A stretch of DNA of 64,000 nucleotides. Source: a virus. How positions within the stretch are numbered: position 1 is the first letter of the stretch; every line of letters starts with the position of its first letter. The translations under genes were made by a program, and so were the position numbers. The DNA lies in the IMG/VR virus record IMGVR_UViG_3300028864_000016, positions 154,174 to 218,173 of that record; one strand, given 5' to 3'. This document shows, in pieces, positions 1-7,817 of this stretch. The notes beneath the pieces were generated by a model that was given only the letters and a program-made list of their open reading frames with translations, was not told where the DNA came from and searched no databases.

Positions 1-59
1 AATAATTCTATTATCTTTGGTTGTTTTACATCTGCTTGTTCAAATTTTGGCAATTTCAT
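1..59 (-). CDS. 5' end of a gene running off the window
   Basis: Only the first 19 codons are visible, beginning MKLPKFEQADVKQ, after a good ribosome-binding site (AAAGGTGGTG). It is the last visible gene of the operon reading left through 88-840. Nothing can be said about function. Confidence 0.6.
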   Translation of the reverse strand, partial: MKLPKFEQADVKQPKIIEL

Positions 60-87
60 TGTAATTCACCACCTTTACTAATTATAT

Positions 88-264
88 TTAATTTTCACAT
101 TGTTCTGAAAATAATTTCATATTCCATTTATCATTTATTGGCATATAAACTGTTTTAGGCTCTTCTGTTATTTTCATATTCTTTTTTATAAGATTGCTTT
201 CTCCTGTGTTCTTATCAACAAGATATAAATCAAAACTACTTGTATCTATATTATTTCTAATCAT
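88..264 (-). CDS. small hypothetical protein, 58 aa
   Basis: The frame runs from ATG at 264 to TAA at 88, preceded by AGAGG at suitable spacing. It starts MIRNNIDTSSFDLYLVD and contains EEPKTVYMP; no domain is recognised. It sits between genes 283-561 and 1-59 with short gaps, so it is cotranscribed with them. Confidence 0.6.
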   Translation of the reverse strand: MIRNNIDTSSFDLYLVDKNTGESNLIKKNMKITEEPKTVYMPINDKWNMKLFSEQCEN

Positions 265-282
265 TTTACTAACCTCTAATAT

Positions 283-561
283 TTAAATTTCAATAGCTTT
301 AAATTCATCATTATATAATCTAAATATGAATTCCATCCATTTACAATCTTTAGTATCTTTATCTTTGTTATATACTTCCTTTAGTGATTCAATTGATAAT
401 TTCCTATCATCCGATGACATAAATTTCATTGCTAGAACAAATCCGCTTGCAAAACCTATACGATTATAATTTGCTAAATCTTTTTGATATGCCGACTCTT
501 GATTAATTTCATTAAATATTTTACTACTTTCTTTTTGTTTATAAAAATCTTCGATATCCAT
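283..561 (-). CDS. hypothetical protein, 92 aa
   Basis: The ATG follows AAAGGAGTG. The protein is mixed-charge and soluble, with a Gly/Phe-rich middle (RIGFASGFVLAMKF) that could be a buried helix or a short membrane-associated stretch. It belongs to the operon read from the promoter at 1003-1031. Unrecognised. Confidence 0.7.
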   Translation of the reverse strand: MDIEDFYKQKESSKIFNEINQESAYQKDLANYNRIGFASGFVLAMKFMSSDDRKLSIESLKEVYNKDKDTKDCKWMEFIFRLYNDEFKAIEI

Positions 562-609
562 TTCTTACACTCCTTTATTTTATTAATTTATTGCTAAACA
601 TTTATAATT

Positions 610-840
610 TTATAATTGTTCTATTTCTTTATCAATATCTTTTATCCATCTTTCTAGAAATACTACTTGTCCTTTTGCTTTTGACTCTATATTATCATCA
701 AATGCTCCTGCTAATAACAACATAGTCTTATCTTCTGTTTGCTTCTTGCATTGTTTCAACATCTTTTCAACATAAGCTTTTCTAACTGATAATTCATCTT
801 CTTTTGATAATTTAGCCATATTAAGTTGTTCACTTTCCAT
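610..840 (-). CDS. hypothetical protein, 76 aa, behind a structured leader
   Basis: The ATG follows GAGGTAAAATAA. The sequence is highly charged and helical, with a central MLLLAGAFDDN segment; no family is recognised. It is the first gene after the promoter at 1003-1031, and its leader of about 150 nt contains the three-way-junction-like RNA at 881-968, so expression of this operon may be controlled through that RNA. Confidence 0.7.
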   Translation of the reverse strand: MESEQLNMAKLSKEDELSVRKAYVEKMLKQCKKQTEDKTMLLLAGAFDDNIESKAKGQVVFLERWIKDIDKEIEQL

Positions 841-880
841 TTATTTTACCTCACTTTATTTAATTAAGCATTTAATATGC

Positions 881-968
881 TTTATTGGATAGGCTAAACA
901 TCGTCAGCTCTACTTTCTAAAAGATTTATAACTTTGGGACTTTTCGAGTAGGTTATCTATCCAATAAA
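881..968 (-). ncRNA. structured leader RNA, possible riboswitch or attenuator
   Basis: The outer arms TTTATTGGATAG and CTATCCAATAAA form a perfect 12-bp stem (881-892 with 957-968). Inside it the minus-strand RNA can form CTACT/AGTAG extended by AAAAG/CTTTT, and a second hairpin GCT...AGC, giving a three-way junction. It lies between promoter 1003-1031 and the start at 840, where riboswitches sit. I compared it by eye with purine, preQ1, c-di-GMP and fluoride consensus sequences and saw no match. The ligand, if any, is unknown. Confidence 0.5.
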
Positions 969-1002
969 ACATATTCTGTTAATTTGTTGTTACTACTTTC
1001 TT

Positions 1003-1031
1003 AGTTTACCATGTTTTTCTTATCTTGTAAA
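1003..1031 (-). promoter_or_regulatory. promoter TTTACA-17-TAAACT
   Basis: A -35 TTTACA and a -10 TAAACT are separated by 17 bp, with the upstream box AATAAATTAATAGAAATAAG directly before the -35. It faces the leader RNA at 881-968 and gene 610-840. Confidence 0.6.
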
Positions 1032-1049
1032 TACCTTATTTCTATTAAT

Positions 1050-1216
1050 TTATTGAGTTAACATAAAACATACTTTTTAACAGGTTTTCTGACTTCTACA
1101 ACCTAGTGTTTGATCCATTCTTGAAATCTGTTAACTTGATAATTATTAGTATTTTCATTAATTTATTATAATTTATCTTTTTTATGTAAGTGGTAAGTTT
1201 GTTACTTCTTACCACT
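1050..1216 (-). ncRNA. candidate small noncoding RNA of about 170 nt
   Basis: Promoter 1222-1250 would start RNA near 1215, and no open reading frame follows before the next promoter at 1031. The 5' end folds into a perfect 10-bp hairpin (AAGTGGTAAG with CTTACCACTT, 1188-1217). The middle holds one copy of the ACTAG-N-TTGTAG element (about 1089-1121), and the 3' part is an AT hairpin around 1057-1083 with arms GTTAA and TTAAC. A decayed gene cannot be excluded. Confidence 0.45.
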
Positions 1217-1221
1217 TCTTT

Positions 1222-1250
1222 ATTGTACTACCTAGAATTTACTTTGTCAA
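1222..1250 (-). promoter_or_regulatory. promoter TTGACA-17-TACAAT
   Basis: Near-consensus hexamers are separated by 17 bp, preceded by the box AAATAAATTAACATAAATAT. It reads into the noncoding stretch 1050-1216. Confidence 0.65.
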
Positions 1251-1265
1251 CATATTTATGTTAAT

Positions 1266-1649
1266 TTATTTCTTATTAGTTTTATAAAAATCTTCATAAG
1301 ATGCAATATCTATTTCTTTATGATATTCAATATATTTGCTTGTGTCGGTATTATTATTTATTCTTATAATTTTAGCATCTCCAACAACTATAATGCCATT
1401 GTTATTCTGATCTACAAATCTTAATCCATCTGATTGACTTTCAGATTCTACATAAACATTCTTTAATATCCAACAATCCATAATAGTTCCACCAGATTCA
1501 TTAAGTATTACATAGTCAGCCTTATTAGTAGTAAAGTAACCACCTTTTAATGCATTTCTATTCTCCCAACTAGCAAAACAACCAGTTAAGCTAAAACACA
1601 TTACTCCTGTAACCATAATTAAACCTATTTTCTTTTTAATATTTTTCAT
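1266..1649 (-). CDS. putative lipoprotein, 127 aa
   Basis: The N-terminus MKNIKKKIGLIMVTGVMCFS is a positively charged signal sequence followed by the lipobox LTGC, so the mature protein should be lipid-anchored to the outer face of the membrane through that Cys. The rest is polar with beta-like segments. The ATG at 1649 is chosen because AAGGAGTG lies just upstream; a GTG three codons earlier overlaps that site. The gene has its own promoter (1705-1733) and lies downstream of the LemA-like pair. Function unknown; phage lipoproteins of this size often act in superinfection exclusion, which is only a possibility here. Confidence 0.75.
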   Translation of the reverse strand: MKNIKKKIGLIMVTGVMCFSLTGCFASWENRNALKGGYFTTNKADYVILNESGGTIMDCWILKNVYVESESQSDGLRFVDQNNNGIIVVGDAKIIRINNNTDTSKYIEYHKEIDIASYEDFYKTNKK

Positions 1650-1704
1650 GTTATTCACTCCTTGTTTTATGTATTTATATTAATTTGTTTCTTGGTACAT
1701 TCTT

Positions 1705-1733
1705 ATATTAACACATACATTTTCCAATTGCAA
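1705..1733 (-). promoter_or_regulatory. promoter TTGCAA-17-TAATAT
   Basis: The hexamers have 17-bp spacing. The box AAATAAATTAACAGAATTAC lies about 20 bp further upstream. It drives the lipoprotein gene 1266-1649. Confidence 0.55.
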
Positions 1734-1764
1734 TACTTTTTTATAAGTAATTCTGTTAATTTAT

Positions 1765-2865
1765 TTAATCATCAAATATAAATCTACTAAACAATACTCC
1801 AATACTACATATAATAGTAAAAACAATCATAACTCCTGTTGCAAAGCCACTAGTTTCAATATTAATATAGTTAAAATCTGCAAATTGTTTTCTTTCAAAC
1901 TTTTGCTCTATCAAATTACCAGTATCATTTATAGTTGTAGCAAAATTATTAATATCACATTTATCTAACATATAATCTCTTACCTCTGATTTTAATATTT
2001 CCACTTCTGACCAACTAAAAGGATAACACCAAGTTACCTTATCATCTCTAATTCCAAAAGTAATTACAAAATCATTCTTATTGCCACCTTGCCAATAATC
2101 TTGTAATGCAAAGCCATAGTCCTCAGACACATCACCTAAATTTACAAATATAATATTTACTTGCTTATAAGATTTAACTTTGTCTTTATTATTAGGATTA
2201 TTTGTATCATTTAGTTTTGAATTGACTTCATTTAATAAATCAATTGATTGTTGTTTGTTCGGAATGTCTCCAATAACTCTATTAATGTTATATTCACTAT
2301 TAACTTCTTTAGGATAGTTTGGCAAATTAGGATAGTCTTTTATATTTATTTCTTTATGTTTATAAATACTATAACTAGCCTGTACTTTATTTTCATATGT
2401 ATGAATTGAAGCAGTTGGCTTATTAATTGGATAATATTCATTTAGTTCTTGTGTTGAATTAACAAAACTATCATTTAACTGCCTTCCATTTGGAATTTGT
2501 GATACACTAAATTCTCCATTATCGCTAGTTTTAATATAGTTTTCTGCATCATGATGCTCCCAATACCCTTCATGATGAATTGTTTTTGTATGGGATTTAC
2601 CTTTACTATCAGTTTCAGTAACAGTTTCGTCCCAAGGTTTATGATATTCATCCCATTCTTCTGTATGCTTATTTGATGTTATTTGTCCAGACCATGCTTC
2701 TGAACAATCAGTTTGTGACTTGTAATCAATAAAGGCGACTAACGAATTAATCACTAATATAGCAAGAATTGATAAAGGTATTACAAACCATTTTATATCT
2801 AATAAAAATTTACTTATAAGTGCAATTATCCCTACAACAACTGCACATATTATAATAGTAGTCAT
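1765..2865 (-). CDS. membrane protein, partner of the LemA-like protein, 366 aa
   Basis: Two hydrophobic segments occupy residues about 3-20 and 26-46, followed by a long His/Trp/Tyr-rich loop. A soluble domain lies near residues 230-310 (NIIFVNLGDVSEDYGFALQ, then a WQGG and a WCYPFSWSE motif), and a final membrane segment near 343-362. The soluble domain recalls the TPM-type domains that accompany LemA proteins, but I cannot confirm this. The start codon directly abuts the TAG of gene 2866-3423, so the two are translationally coupled. Confidence 0.65.
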   Translation of the reverse strand: MTTIIICAVVVGIIALISKFLLDIKWFVIPLSILAILVINSLVAFIDYKSQTDCSEAWSGQITSNKHTEEWDEYHKPWDETVTETDSKGKSHTKTIHHEGYWEHHDAENYIKTSDNGEFSVSQIPNGRQLNDSFVNSTQELNEYYPINKPTASIHTYENKVQASYSIYKHKEINIKDYPNLPNYPKEVNSEYNINRVIGDIPNKQQSIDLLNEVNSKLNDTNNPNNKDKVKSYKQVNIIFVNLGDVSEDYGFALQDYWQGGNKNDFVITFGIRDDKVTWCYPFSWSEVEILKSEVRDYMLDKCDINNFATTINDTGNLIEQKFERKQFADFNYINIETSGFATGVMIVFTIICSIGVLFSRFIFDD

Positions 2866-3423
2866 CTATTTATTCTCCTTTCCTGTGAGGTTAATTTCTT
2901 CATCCTTTCCATTTTTAAAAGCTTTATCTGTTTTATCTGAAGTAACTACATAATCTTTTGCATCTATATCTTTTCTTCCTGTTATCATAGTCATAACTGG
3001 CTTCTGTTGAATATATGTATTATATTCTCTTATTATATCTGCAATTTGTTTTTGGTTATTATCAAATGTCTTCCTATTAGCTGAAATTTCTCTTTGAATT
3101 CCTGTATATACTTTAGTATCTAATTGAGGATTTTGTTCTTTAATTGCTTTAAACAATAAATTTTGGTCTTGATTTCTTCCCTCAATTAATCCAGTATAAA
3201 CATCTTTAAATTGTTGTGCTTGTATATCTGTTACTTGTGTCATTTCTTTTAATGATTTCCACATTGAATCATAATTACTTTGATTTGATACATATTGAGC
3301 CTTTATTCTTTCCTCCAATGATACTGCTGTATTTCTATGACTCCATAATACTCCTCCTGAAATTAATGCAATTAAAAAAATTGTTCCCAATGTCATTCCA
3401 AAACCTATTAATACTTTTTTCAC
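2866..3423 (-). CDS. LemA-like membrane protein, 185 aa
   Basis: One N-terminal membrane segment (residues about 4-28) is followed by helices containing SLEERIKAQYVSNQSNYDSM and a C-terminal IREYNTYIQ segment. This is the layout of the LemA family, whose N-terminal anchor displays a helical bundle. A GTG start is used with AAGGAA upstream. It is upstream of and coupled to the 366-aa membrane protein. LemA-like genes are known in large phages; their role there is unknown. Confidence 0.7.
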   Translation of the reverse strand: MKKVLIGFGMTLGTIFLIALISGGVLWSHRNTAVSLEERIKAQYVSNQSNYDSMWKSLKEMTQVTDIQAQQFKDVYTGLIEGRNQDQNLLFKAIKEQNPQLDTKVYTGIQREISANRKTFDNNQKQIADIIREYNTYIQQKPVMTMITGRKDIDAKDYVVTSDKTDKAFKNGKDEEINLTGKENK

Positions 3424-3456
3424 TTTAATATTCCTTCTTTCAATTTATATTTTAAG

Positions 3457-3681
3457 TTATAATATATATCCCACATTAACTTGAATTTTACTATTTGTGT
3501 TTATCTGTTTAAAATACTCTCTAGTTAATTCTTGTTTAATATAATCTTTTGTGCTTAATGATGATTTTATTTTAATATGTATTGGCAGATTGTTTTCTAT
3601 ACATATTGCATCAATAAGTGTATCACCATTAATTCTCTTTTCCATTGCCATTCCTGTAATTTTAAATTGTAATTCATTCAT
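3457..3681 (-). CDS. hypothetical protein, 74 aa
   Basis: The ATG follows AAAGGAGAAT. It is probably a small beta-rich soluble protein (QFKITGMAMEKRINGDTLID, then HIKIKSSLST). It is the first gene upstream of the LemA-like pair, about 30 nt away. Unrecognised. Confidence 0.65.
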   Translation of the reverse strand: MNELQFKITGMAMEKRINGDTLIDAICIENNLPIHIKIKSSLSTKDYIKQELTREYFKQINTNSKIQVNVGYIL

Positions 3682-3724
3682 AATATTAATTCTCCTTTTA
3701 TATTTATTTATATTAATTTATTTG

Positions 3725-3916
3725 TTATTCAACTTTAAATTGTTTATTACAGTCATCATATGTAAATTTAATTACTTTTCTAACAATATTATTTTTATCA
3801 TTTAAATCTACACAATATACATTAACAATATCATAATCAACAACAACATATCTCACTTTAAAGTCTGTTTTCGGTTTGTATAATATAATTCCTTTTCTCA
3901 TTGACATATAATCCAT
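3725..3916 (-). CDS. hypothetical protein, 63 aa
   Basis: The ATG follows AAAAGGAGAG. It reads MDYMSMRKGIILYKPKTDF and has a beta-strand pattern resembling small SH3-like phage proteins. The junction box AACAAATTAATG lies upstream of the ribosome-binding site. Unrecognised. Confidence 0.6.
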   Translation of the reverse strand: MDYMSMRKGIILYKPKTDFKVRYVVVDYDIVNVYCVDLNDKNNIVRKVIKFTYDDCNKQFKVE

Positions 3917-3972
3917 AGTACAATCTCTCCTTTTTTATTATTTATCTTTACATTAATTTGTTTAACTTCCAA

Positions 3973-4031
3973 TAAAAGACATCTTTTAAAGGCTTATGTA
4001 CAGGTTACAGACTAGCTATATACCCATTCCT
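3973..4031 (-). repeat. gene-end element, ACTAG/TTGTAG family
   Basis: Directly after the stop of the methyltransferase gene, the minus strand reads GAATGGGTATATAGCTAGTC followed by TGTAACCTGTAC and an AT hairpin (TTAAAAG...CTTTT). Related copies lie near 1089-1121, 5834-5870, 29314-29339, 41240-41267 and 59000-59030. Confidence 0.45.
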
Positions 4032-4044
4032 AAATTTAATTTTT

Positions 4045-5775
4045 TTACTTTACTATGTATTTCTTAAATAATTCTTTAAATATGTAATATAAACAATTAA
4101 CTACAATACTGTTCCCTGCTTCTTTGTATAACGCTGAATCTGAAATTCCTAATTCTTTTGCTCTATCAAAACATTCATCTCTAAATCCCATCAGTCTCCA
4201 ACATTCTTTGGGAGTAAGTTTTCTTATTCTGATATTATCACCTTTTTCAATAATTCCAGTTCTTTGTGAGTGATTATCTGGAAAATTTCCATATCTAGTA
4301 TCTAAGCATGTACACATTCCATCTTCTCTTTCTTTTAAAACTCCTCTGTTATTAACAAAAGGAATTTTATTTATTTCTTTTATTAAAATTTGTTTCGGTT
4401 GTTTATAATCTGTAGCCGTTAAAGAACCCATAATGCCTTTATCTCCATATACTAAATCTCTTTCACCAAATCTAGTACAATTATCTCCTTTTGTTGTTCC
4501 TATTTGGTTTAATTCATTTCTGTCAATATCTTCTTTTCCGTTTAATTTAAATCTATCTTGAATTTCTTGTGATAAATAATATTTTTCGTCCACTTCATCT
4601 TCTAGAAAATCTTTTAATCTCAATCCACTATCAAATCCTTCAGGAAAATTAAATAACCCATCATCTATATCATGTCTAACACAGATAACAAATATTCTTT
4701 CTCTGTTTTGTGCTATACCATAATCTTTCGCATTTAAACAAGTAGGTTGTCCATTATCTTTTTTAGGATAATAACATTTATAACCATAAGATTCTATTTC
4801 GCTTACTATATCATTAAAGTCATCTATAAATTTCTTTTGAATTAATGCTTTAACATTTTCTATCATTATGTACTTCGGTTTTTTGGCTTTAATAACTTCG
4901 ATGCCATATTTAACTAAACCACTTCTTGTCGGTGTCCCATCTTCATTAGTTAATCCTTTTTGTTGTCCAGCTCCAGATATATCAGTACAAGGAAATGAAA
5001 AATTAAACAAATCAAAATCTATCATATTATCATAATCTAATTGACTTACATCTCCTAGGTTATTTAAAAGTATTGTGGCTTTATAAACTTTATATAATTT
5101 ATCCTTCTTTAATCTAGGGATACTAGATTTTTGTTTTATAAAATCCCAACCTACATTTCTACTCATTAACAGTTTTCTCATTTCATCTTCTGAAGGATAT
5201 TCAAAATCTAAAGTATTAGTTTTATTTATATGTATTCCTGCATAAGAAATTATTGCATCTATATCAATTTCAGACATTCCTACTATTTCCGTGGGTACTC
5301 CAAGTTCTTTTAAAGATTGATGTAGTGATCCAATCCCAGCAAAACTATCAAAAAGCTTAATCTTATCCATTTTAAAATTATATTTTGTAAAATTATTTGT
5401 AAATTCTTTCATTGTTATATTACCACCTTCATTATTTATTTGTATTTTGGGTTCTGTTCCTCCACCACTACCTATTCCATGTAATGTAGGGCTTAATCCT
5501 TGGTCTGAATAAACTCTTCTTCTTGATTCAAAACCCTTGCCATCTATCATACCTACTTGTATTAATTCATTCATTTCTATTATCACTCCTTGATTAAAAC
5601 TACAAGTTAAAGTTTGTGCAATTTGATGTCCAATTCTACCACGCCTAGTTTTACTATTAGGTTGTTCAAAATTAATTGCATCTCCATCAACTCCAATTGC
5701 ATAACCTTGTTTTGTAGCTTCTCTTACTCTAATATGGTCTTTATGTATTTCTATGAAGTTATCTATTGATATCAC
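4045..5775 (-). CDS. C5 cytosine DNA methyltransferase with extra N-terminal domain, 576 aa
   Basis: It transfers a methyl group from S-adenosylmethionine to carbon 5 of cytosine, probably to protect the element from restriction. From residue about 136 the usual blocks appear: motif I LFDSFAGIGS (141-150), the catalytic loop FPCTDISGAG (Cys263), motif VI IMIENVKAL (303-311), a target-recognition region, and C-terminal motifs LTPKECWRLMGF and EAGNSIVVNC. The first 120 residues are odd: they carry IRVREATKQGYAIGVDGDAI, SKTRRGRIGHQIAQTLT and SRRRVYSDQGLSPTL, which normally occur near the C-terminal recognition part of phage enzymes, so an extra tail from another methyltransferase seems fused in front. 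The start is uncertain: GTG at 5775 overlaps the Shine-Dalgarno site and the best-spaced codon is ATA at 5766. Confidence 0.85.
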   Translation of the reverse strand: MISIDNFIEIHKDHIRVREATKQGYAIGVDGDAINFEQPNSKTRRGRIGHQIAQTLTCSFNQGVIIEMNELIQVGMIDGKGFESRRRVYSDQGLSPTLHGIGSGGGTEPKIQINNEGGNITMKEFTNNFTKYNFKMDKIKLFDSFAGIGSLHQSLKELGVPTEIVGMSEIDIDAIISYAGIHINKTNTLDFEYPSEDEMRKLLMSRNVGWDFIKQKSSIPRLKKDKLYKVYKATILLNNLGDVSQLDYDNMIDFDLFNFSFPCTDISGAGQQKGLTNEDGTPTRSGLVKYGIEVIKAKKPKYIMIENVKALIQKKFIDDFNDIVSEIESYGYKCYYPKKDNGQPTCLNAKDYGIAQNRERIFVICVRHDIDDGLFNFPEGFDSGLRLKDFLEDEVDEKYYLSQEIQDRFKLNGKEDIDRNELNQIGTTKGDNCTRFGERDLVYGDKGIMGSLTATDYKQPKQILIKEINKIPFVNNRGVLKEREDGMCTCLDTRYGNFPDNHSQRTGIIEKGDNIRIRKLTPKECWRLMGFRDECFDRAKELGISDSALYKEAGNSIVVNCLYYIFKELFKKYIVK

Positions 5776-5811
5776 TTCCTTTTCATTTTATATAATTTAT
5801 TAAAAAGCAGA

Positions 5812-5834
5812 TAAAACTAATATTTTAACTGCTT
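5812..5834 (-). terminator. hairpin terminator between 5876 and 5775
   Basis: The stem AAGCAG/CTGCTT with inner AT pairs is followed by TTTTT in the minus-strand RNA. It sits after an ACTAG/TTGTAG-type gene-end element and before the methyltransferase gene. Confidence 0.55.
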
Positions 5835-5875
5835 GTACAAGTCTGTAAACCCAGTCATAGAGCCATTCTTAAATT

Positions 5876-6628
5876 TTACTTTTTAGCATTTTTCACTAAA
5901 TCATAGATATCTAGTCCATACTTTTTACATGCTGGCTTCAATAAATCATTAATATTGTCTTTAACAGTTCCTTTTGATATTTCTCCATTTTTATTAAAGA
6001 AATCTTCAGCACTTTTAATTAATTCATCTATAGTCATCCAATATTCTTCATTACATTCACAAATTGGTGCATTATATAACTTAATTAAATCAAGTGCAAT
6101 TTCTAATCTACGTCTTGTTTCTCTAGTTATATCCCACTTATAATAATTCTGTAAGTAATATTCTTGTGCAATCCCTCCAAACTTTCTACTCATAGCTTTT
6201 AAATCACAAACCATAAATCTTATGTATTTCATAGGCATATTTTGTCTAGCCCAATGTTCAGGATGGTGTTTATTATTTTTATAATGATGTTCCCATGCTT
6301 TATCAAACTTTCTCTTTATTTCTAAATAAGAATTACTTAAACATGATTTACCATTGTTTAGAGCTTCATAATCCCAATTCTTTTCTAATTCAGCACAACT
6401 CATTCCGTAACAACAATTGCCATAAAAATATTTAGCATAAGGAATAAATTCACAAGATAAGAATTTACTTAAATCATGTGTAAAAGCATGTATAAATAAC
6501 TCTCTAGCTATTTTTCTATTGTTATTTCTCCAATAAGGTTCATTCCAATATTGTTTTGCTAAATTCATACATTCAATAAATACATTTTTCTTATGTTCTA
6601 GTACGTATTTTAAATATTTATAATACAT
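5876..6628 (-). CDS. DUF5662-like protein, 250 aa
   Basis: The sequence contains FTHDLSKF, an EHHYKNNKHHPEHW histidine cluster, and a MVCDLKAMSRKFGG block, the pattern of the DUF5662 proteins common in phages and bacteria. The His/Asp-rich motifs suggest a metal-dependent, HD-like hydrolase; this is inferred. The ATG at 6628 follows TTGGAGGAG; an upstream ATG at 6649 lies before that site. It overlaps nothing but begins 2 nt before the stop of the 59-aa gene upstream. Confidence 0.75.
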   Translation of the reverse strand: MYYKYLKYVLEHKKNVFIECMNLAKQYWNEPYWRNNNRKIARELFIHAFTHDLSKFLSCEFIPYAKYFYGNCCYGMSCAELEKNWDYEALNNGKSCLSNSYLEIKRKFDKAWEHHYKNNKHHPEHWARQNMPMKYIRFMVCDLKAMSRKFGGIAQEYYLQNYYKWDITRETRRRLEIALDLIKLYNAPICECNEEYWMTIDELIKSAEDFFNKNGEISKGTVKDNINDLLKPACKKYGLDIYDLVKNAKK

Positions 6629-6629
6629 T

Positions 6630-6809
6630 TTATTTCTCCTCCAATTCATACATTTTATTTAAAATAGTTTGATAATGACAAGAACTTTCTAATGTAACTT
6701 TATTACTATTCATTGTTGATTGAATAAACTCTTTTAAAGTAACCCATTTTGAATTTTTATTAGTAAAATTTGATATATCTATTTTACTTGGATCATTTGT
6801 TATATTCAC
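6630..6809 (-). CDS. small hypothetical protein, 59 aa, GTG start
   Basis: GTG at 6809 follows GGATGTGAG. The frame reads MNITNDPSKIDISNFTNKNS and ends ELEEK. Its stop is intertwined with the ribosome-binding site of the DUF5662-like gene, which indicates coupling. No family recognised. Confidence 0.6.
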   Translation of the reverse strand: MNITNDPSKIDISNFTNKNSKWVTLKEFIQSTMNSNKVTLESSCHYQTILNKMYELEEK

Positions 6810-6839
6810 AATTGCTCACATCCTTTTTAGTGTTTTATA

Positions 6840-7088
6840 TTACTTTTGCAATTTAATAATTTCTAGCACTTTAGTTTTTGCGTCTATTTCAGAAAGTTGT
6901 GTATTATAATTAAATTGTTCGTCTTTCAAAACAAACAACATTTCAGCCCAGCTAAGTCCTCCACGGCTTGCTAACCTTTCTAATGTTTGTCCACAATGAT
7001 TTATAATTGCCTGTTTTTCATGTGGTTTTATTATATCTAATTCAATATATTCTTTTGAATTTGTACCAAGTATCGGGAATTTATTCAC
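6840..7088 (-). CDS. hypothetical protein, 82 aa
   Basis: A GTG start lies 9 nt after GGAGTG. The sequence has KPHEKQAIINHCGQTLERLA and SWAEMLFVLKDE, which looks like a small helical protein; no assignment. It is followed closely by the GTG-started 59-aa gene. Confidence 0.65.
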   Translation of the reverse strand: MNKFPILGTNSKEYIELDIIKPHEKQAIINHCGQTLERLASRGGLSWAEMLFVLKDEQFNYNTQLSEIDAKTKVLEIIKLQK

Positions 7089-7119
7089 CTTTTATTTCAC
7101 TCCTTCTAAAATATTCCTT

Positions 7120-7380
7120 TTATAAAAACTCTCCAGTAACCACATTAAATCCTATTTCTTTAGTTATGTTATAATTCGTTTTTAAACAATAGTCATCAAG
7201 ACTTAGTTCCTCATCATCTAATGTCCATTCCAATGTTCTAATTAACATTATACATGGAGCTAGAAAAAGACCTTTTTCTTCTTTACTGAATTCTGCATCA
7301 TTTTTCAAACCTCCTACCAATTCTTTCATACTTTTTAAATAATCACTTTTATATTTTTCAATTATTTCTTGAGATTTCAT
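7120..7380 (-). CDS. hypothetical acidic protein, 86 aa
   Basis: The ATG at 7380 follows AGGAGGAATTGCAA; a TTG two codons upstream is unlikely. The protein is helical and acidic (TLEWTLDDEELSLDDYCLKT). Unrecognised. Confidence 0.65.
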   Translation of the reverse strand: MKSQEIIEKYKSDYLKSMKELVGGLKNDAEFSKEEKGLFLAPCIMLIRTLEWTLDDEELSLDDYCLKTNYNITKEIGFNVVTGEFL

Positions 7381-7433
7381 TTGCAATTCCTCCTATTTAT
7401 TTTAATTTGTTAACTTACCATAAAAACATTATT

Positions 7434-7751
7434 CTATCGTGTTTTTAGTCTCATATTTAGACCAACTTTTTGTAATACATCTTGAACCTTATTTGAATTA
7501 AGCATTTGAGTCTTTTCTAATGATTCACAGAAATCTTCAAATGTAGCCAACTTATCTAATGGATTCATTTCTGTTATATATTTTGGTTTAAATATATGTA
7601 ATCCCTTATCTGATTTAACGATTATTTGTTGTTGTGTAAAATTTATAATTATGCCTTTCTTAATATAATAAGTATCTCTTGCGTCATTTTCATATGTAAT
7701 TTTATAACTTTGTCCCTCTTTTATTCCATATTCTTTATCTAAAAAATTCAT
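7434..7751 (-). CDS. hypothetical protein, 105 aa
   Basis: The ATG follows AAAGGAGAATG. The N-terminal half looks like a small beta barrel (SYKITYENDARDTYYIKKG), as in short phage nucleic-acid-binding proteins, and a helical tail follows. Function not recognised. Confidence 0.65.
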   Translation of the reverse strand: MNFLDKEYGIKEGQSYKITYENDARDTYYIKKGIIINFTQQQIIVKSDKGLHIFKPKYITEMNPLDKLATFEDFCESLEKTQMLNSNKVQDVLQKVGLNMRLKTR

Positions 7752-7817
7752 TTTGTCATTCTCCTTTATTATTTAATATTCTTTATAATTTGTTTAACTT
7801 CGATCAAATTCAAGACT

